A stretch of 8,367 nt of DNA. It comes from JBBSEZ01 sp038239195. Its GTDB lineage: Bacteria; Planctomycetota; Planctomycetia; Gemmatales; Gemmataceae. Numbering within the stretch: position 1 is the stretch's first letter; each line of letters starts with the position of its first letter. The stretch is taken from the NCBI GenBank assembly GCA_038239195.1, contig JBBSEZ010000431.1, forward strand, positions 1 through 8,367, given 5' to 3'. A program made the position numbers and the translations under genes. Shown here one piece after another: positions 6,652 through 8,367 of the stretch. The notes beneath the pieces are model-generated. The model was not told where the DNA came from, made no database searches, and saw nothing but the letters and a program-made list of their open reading frames with translations.

Positions 6652-6680
6652 ATCTAAAGGGGTGGCGTCGTTGGTGTCAA
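6652..6680 (-). promoter_or_regulatory. sigma70-like promoter for the WD40/HEAT gene
   Basis: On the minus strand a perfect TTGACA (plus-strand 6675-6680) lies 17 bases before TTAGAT (6652-6657); shifting one base gives TAGATG. The -35 is consensus and the -10 is only fair. The implied leader is about 40 bases. A second CTTGAC copy lies exactly 21 bases further upstream (plus-strand 6697-6702), two helical turns away. Confidence 0.5.
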
Positions 6681-6729
6681 GCAGGGGCTTGGGGCGGTCA
6701 AGTTGCGGGAGGCCCCAGAAGTTTGCCGC

Positions 6730-6758
6730 TTGCAGCGCGGCGACGAGCTCCTCACAAT
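6730..6758 (+). promoter_or_regulatory. possible promoter for the sigma factor gene
   Basis: TTGCAG at 6730-6735 and CACAAT at 6753-6758 are 17 bases apart, matching three and four of six consensus bases. A start near 6765 would make a leader of about 160 bases carrying the inverted repeats and the stem-loop described below. An ECF-type autoregulated promoter could exist instead, but I cannot recognise one. Confidence 0.3.
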
Positions 6759-6764
6759 GACCTT

Positions 6765-6820
6765 CCGGTCGGGCGCGCGAGAGGCGGACGCGCCCGGTGC
6801 GAGAAAAATAGCCCGACCGG
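6765..6820 (+). repeat. overlapping inverted repeats in the sigma factor leader
   Basis: CCGGTCGGGC (6765-6774) is exactly reverse-complementary to GCCCGACCGG (6811-6820). Inside this, CGGGCGCG (6770-6777) is exactly complementary to CGCGCCCG (6789-6796). The two pairings share bases 6770-6774, so an RNA could form only one of them at a time. GC-rich sequence makes chance pairing easier, but a perfect 10-bp repeat within 56 bases is notable. Confidence 0.5.
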
Positions 6821-6876
6821 CGAAAAGCCTTCGAGCGGGCGAGCGTAGTAAGGACAGGTCGCCCGCCGTGCGTGTC

Positions 6877-6912
6877 CTGGGGAGCCTCAAACGGTGAGGC
6901 ACGGAGCCCCAG
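6877..6912 (+). promoter_or_regulatory. stem-loop abutting the sigma factor ribosome binding site
   Basis: CTGGGG (6877-6882) pairs with CCCCAG (6907-6912). Inside, GCCTC (6884-6888) pairs with GAGGC (6896-6900) around a 7-base loop AAACGGT. A single A bulges on the left and six bases ACGGAG on the right. The 11-bp structure ends directly at the AGGAGG of the ribosome binding site, so it could affect ribosome access or protect the 5' end. No T run follows the stem, so it is not a classic terminator. Confidence 0.5.
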
Positions 6913-6918
6913 AGGAGG
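6913..6918 (+). promoter_or_regulatory. strong ribosome binding site deciding the ATG start at 6926
   Basis: AGGAGG at 6913-6918 (continuing GTG) is a near-perfect Shine-Dalgarno 7 bases before ATG 6926. The frame is open back to an ATG at 6872, but that start would put the stem-loop and this site inside the coding region. Confidence 0.85.
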
Positions 6919-6925
6919 TGGCAAC

Positions 6926-7462
6926 ATGGGCCCTCAGCAAGCCCAGGAATTCACGCGCCTCATCGAGGCCAGCGAGGCCCGCTGGCTGGAGACGATCTTC
7001 TGGCGGGTCGGCCATCGCGAGGAAGCGCAGGACCTGCTCCAGGACGTCCTCTGCGAAGTGTGCGCCGACCCTGACTTCGACCCGACGCGCCGCGAAGCGA
7101 GCGGCTACGTGGCCGGGTTGATCCACTGGCGCGTCAACGATTATCTTCGTCGGCGCGGCCGGCGCCCCCCGCCGACGAGCGGCACGCTGTCCGATGGGGG
7201 CAGCGCGTTCGACCTGCTGAAGGGCGGACGCGAGTGCCCGCCCCTGGACGCCGTCCAGACGGAAGAGGGTCGGCGTTTGCTGTGGGCGGCCATTCCCCGG
7301 CTCCCGGCCGGGCAGCAGCGCGTGGTGCTGCTCAGCCTCTTCGGGCTGAACCGCCAGGAAATCGCGGACATTCTTGGCGCGACCTTCAACTCGATCAACA
7401 TGCACATTCACCGCGCCTGGAACGCCCTGCGTCAGGCGCTCGGAGAAAACCCCCTGCCGTGA
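6926..7462 (+). CDS. ECF-type RNA polymerase sigma factor
   Basis: The 178-residue product has the two-domain layout of extracytoplasmic-function sigma factors, which direct RNA polymerase to a small regulon. Region 2 spans about 18-82. REEAQDLLQDVLCEV (31-45) matches the core-binding helix, and GLIHWRVNDYLRRRGRR (64-80) covers the -10-recognising part. A variable linker follows (81-115). Region 4 spans about 116-172, with IPRLPAGQQRVVLLSLFGL (123-141), QEIADILG (144-151) and a recognition helix around TFNSINMHIHRAWNALRQAL (153-172). No extra C-terminal domain is present. The next gene, 41 bases downstream, encodes a zinc-type anti-sigma candidate, so the pair is probably one operon. The sigma gene is divergent from the WD40/HEAT gene across a 319-base region, which makes that gene a reasonable but untested target. 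Confidence 0.93.
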   Translation: MGPQQAQEFTRLIEASEARWLETIFWRVGHREEAQDLLQDVLCEVCADPDFDPTRREASGYVAGLIHWRVNDYLRRRGRRPPPTSGTLSDGGSAFDLLKGGRECPPLDAVQTEEGRRLLWAAIPRLPAGQQRVVLLSLFGLNRQEIADILGATFNSINMHIHRAWNALRQALGENPLP

Positions 7463-7503
7463 GCCCAACCGGCGGGACACTCGAACCACAAGGGGAACGA
7501 ACG

Positions 7504-8313
7504 ATGAACGATAACGGAGACAAGCACCCGGGGGCCAACTCGCCCTGCCTGGCGCCTTCGCGCTTCTGGAAGCTGGCCTTCGAGCAAGCGGGCTGGGCGG
7601 CGCTGGAGATCGAGCACGTGATGGGCTGTCGCCGCTGCAAACAGGACCTGCTGAAAGTATTTCGGGCGATCCGCGGCCGCGAGAAGGCCGTCGCCGGTCT
7701 CGCCGTTGGCATGGCCGCGCTCGCCGCGTGCGCAAGGCGGCGAGCCCGCCAGGCGTTTGCGCTGCCGCGCCACACCGTCGAGATGGGCGGTACTCCAGTC
7801 GCGGACGAACTGCCTTTCGCGTTCGACGATCCGGGGCTGAAGGCGTCGCGCTGCCGACACTCTGACGGCACCTACTGGCTCCACCTCGAGCACGAGAAGT
7901 TGTCCCCCGGCACCTTGCTGCAAGTTGTCTTGTCCGGCAGCGGTGTCGAAAAACCGTGGGCCCGTTACGTCGTCTTGCGGGAGGGCTTCGAGAGCTCCGT
8001 TGCCCAGGTGTTGCTTGACGAGTCGGTCCCCGCCGGCGCCGATCAGCTCTACCTCGACCGGGCCGACCTCCCTTCCGCTGAGGTCGCCGCTCTGCTGCGG
8101 GCGTCGTTCAACCTCGCCCGCCGCCACGACCCTGTTTCGGTGGAAGCAGGTGCCGAGGGAGGCCCCTCGGCCTGGCAGACGTGGGCCCGCGACGCCCTGG
8201 CCCGGGGCGGTGCAGGCGACGAGGTGCGTCAGGTGCTGGCCGAGGTTCTGGCGGACGAGCCTGTGGGGCCACCCGACCTGAATCGCCCGGCGTTCGGCGC
8301 GGGGCTACGCTGA
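7504..8313 (+). CDS. putative zinc-binding anti-sigma factor with unknown C-terminal domain
   Basis: The 269-residue product carries H38-x3-C42-x2-C45 (HVMGCRRC), the signature of zinc anti-sigma (ZAS) proteins, with an upstream C15 that could be the fourth ligand. Streptomyces RsrA, a redox-responsive ZAS protein, uses C11, H37, C41 and C44, a very similar spacing. Residues 62-77 (AVAGLAVGMAALAACA) are hydrophobic but short and followed by CARRRAR, so membrane anchoring is uncertain and a soluble protein is possible. The remaining 190 residues include a probable beta-rich part (about 95-190) and a helical end (222-250); I do not recognise the domain. AGGGGA (7491-7496) lies 7 bases before ATG 7504. 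Position directly after the ECF sigma gene supports the role. In known ZAS systems the anti-sigma holds its sigma factor until zinc or thiol chemistry releases it. Confidence 0.75.
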   Translation: MNDNGDKHPGANSPCLAPSRFWKLAFEQAGWAALEIEHVMGCRRCKQDLLKVFRAIRGREKAVAGLAVGMAALAACARRRARQAFALPRHTVEMGGTPVADELPFAFDDPGLKASRCRHSDGTYWLHLEHEKLSPGTLLQVVLSGSGVEKPWARYVVLREGFESSVAQVLLDESVPAGADQLYLDRADLPSAEVAALLRASFNLARRHDPVSVEAGAEGGPSAWQTWARDALARGGAGDEVRQVLAEVLADEPVGPPDLNRPAFGAGLR

Positions 8314-8341
8314 GGCGATCGGCAGGACTTGGTTTGCTGTA

Positions 8342-8363
8342 GGACGGCTCTCCTGAGCCGTCC
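8342..8363. repeat. perfect palindromic hairpin, possible dispersed repeat
   Basis: GGACGGCTC (8342-8350) and GAGCCGTCC (8355-8363) form a perfect 9-bp stem with a TCCT loop, 28 bases after the anti-sigma stop. It could end the sigma operon transcript, but the bases after it are GGAC rather than a T run and the window stops at 8367. I recall closely similar GGACGGCTC palindromes scattered between planctomycete genes; this memory needs a genome search. Confidence 0.6.
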
Positions 8364-8367
8364 GGAC

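Noticed and set aside
5101..6657. A 518-codon plus-strand open frame opposite the WD40/HEAT gene
   Set aside because: The minus-strand frame carries seven WD40 units, a zinc ribbon and a good ribosome binding site. The plus frame is G/A/R-rich and without motifs.
1..8367. CRISPR array, insertion sequence or toxin-antitoxin cassette
   Set aside because: No regularly spaced direct repeats, terminal inverted repeats flanking a transposase, or recognised toxin-antitoxin motifs were found. The repetitive pattern at 3628-5200 is protein-level HEAT repetition with diverged DNA.

Overview
The window looks like chromosomal DNA from a planctomycete, probably of the Gemmata group. This rests on four things: very high GC, an ECF sigma factor paired with a zinc-type anti-sigma factor, one very long zinc-ribbon/membrane-anchor/WD40/HEAT protein, and small lineage-typical proteins of unknown function. 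No database search was possible, so taxonomy and families come from motif reading.

Left part (1-3025, plus strand). A low-complexity G/C tract (1-72) with a 14-base G run precedes a tRNA-Val(UAC) gene. Next come three closely spaced genes that probably form an operon: a 94-residue stand-alone ParB-like N-domain protein, an AlkB-family Fe(II)/2-oxoglutarate dioxygenase starting at a GTG (7 bases downstream), and a saccharopine-dehydrogenase-family Rossmann oxidoreductase (18 bases further on). After an 81-base gap comes an exported TPR protein that resembles NlpI in motif order.

Middle part (3047-6606, minus strand). One unit holds a 992-residue protein followed by two tandem small proteins of 83 and 74 residues. 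The large protein has an N-terminal four-cysteine zinc ribbon, one membrane helix, a Pro-rich linker, a seven-bladed WD40 propeller and about a dozen HEAT repeats. The two small proteins are diverged copies of each other. The last small gene converges on the TPR gene with 21 bases between them and no visible terminator.

Right part (6607-8367). A 319-base divergent intergenic region separates the large minus-strand gene from an ECF sigma factor gene. It holds a minus-strand sigma70-like promoter with a perfect TTGACA, a possible plus-strand promoter, overlapping inverted repeats and an 11-bp stem-loop that abuts the sigma factor's Shine-Dalgarno. The gene after the sigma factor encodes a protein with the zinc anti-sigma signature Cys-x22-His-x3-Cys-x2-Cys and a long C-terminal domain of unknown type. 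The window ends in a perfect 9-bp palindromic hairpin that may be a dispersed repeat.

The most interesting points are the possible redox-sensing sigma/anti-sigma pair with its structured leader, the ParB-like/AlkB pairing, and the zinc-ribbon/propeller/HEAT membrane protein with its trailing duplicated small genes. No CRISPR array, transposase, phage gene or defence cassette was seen.
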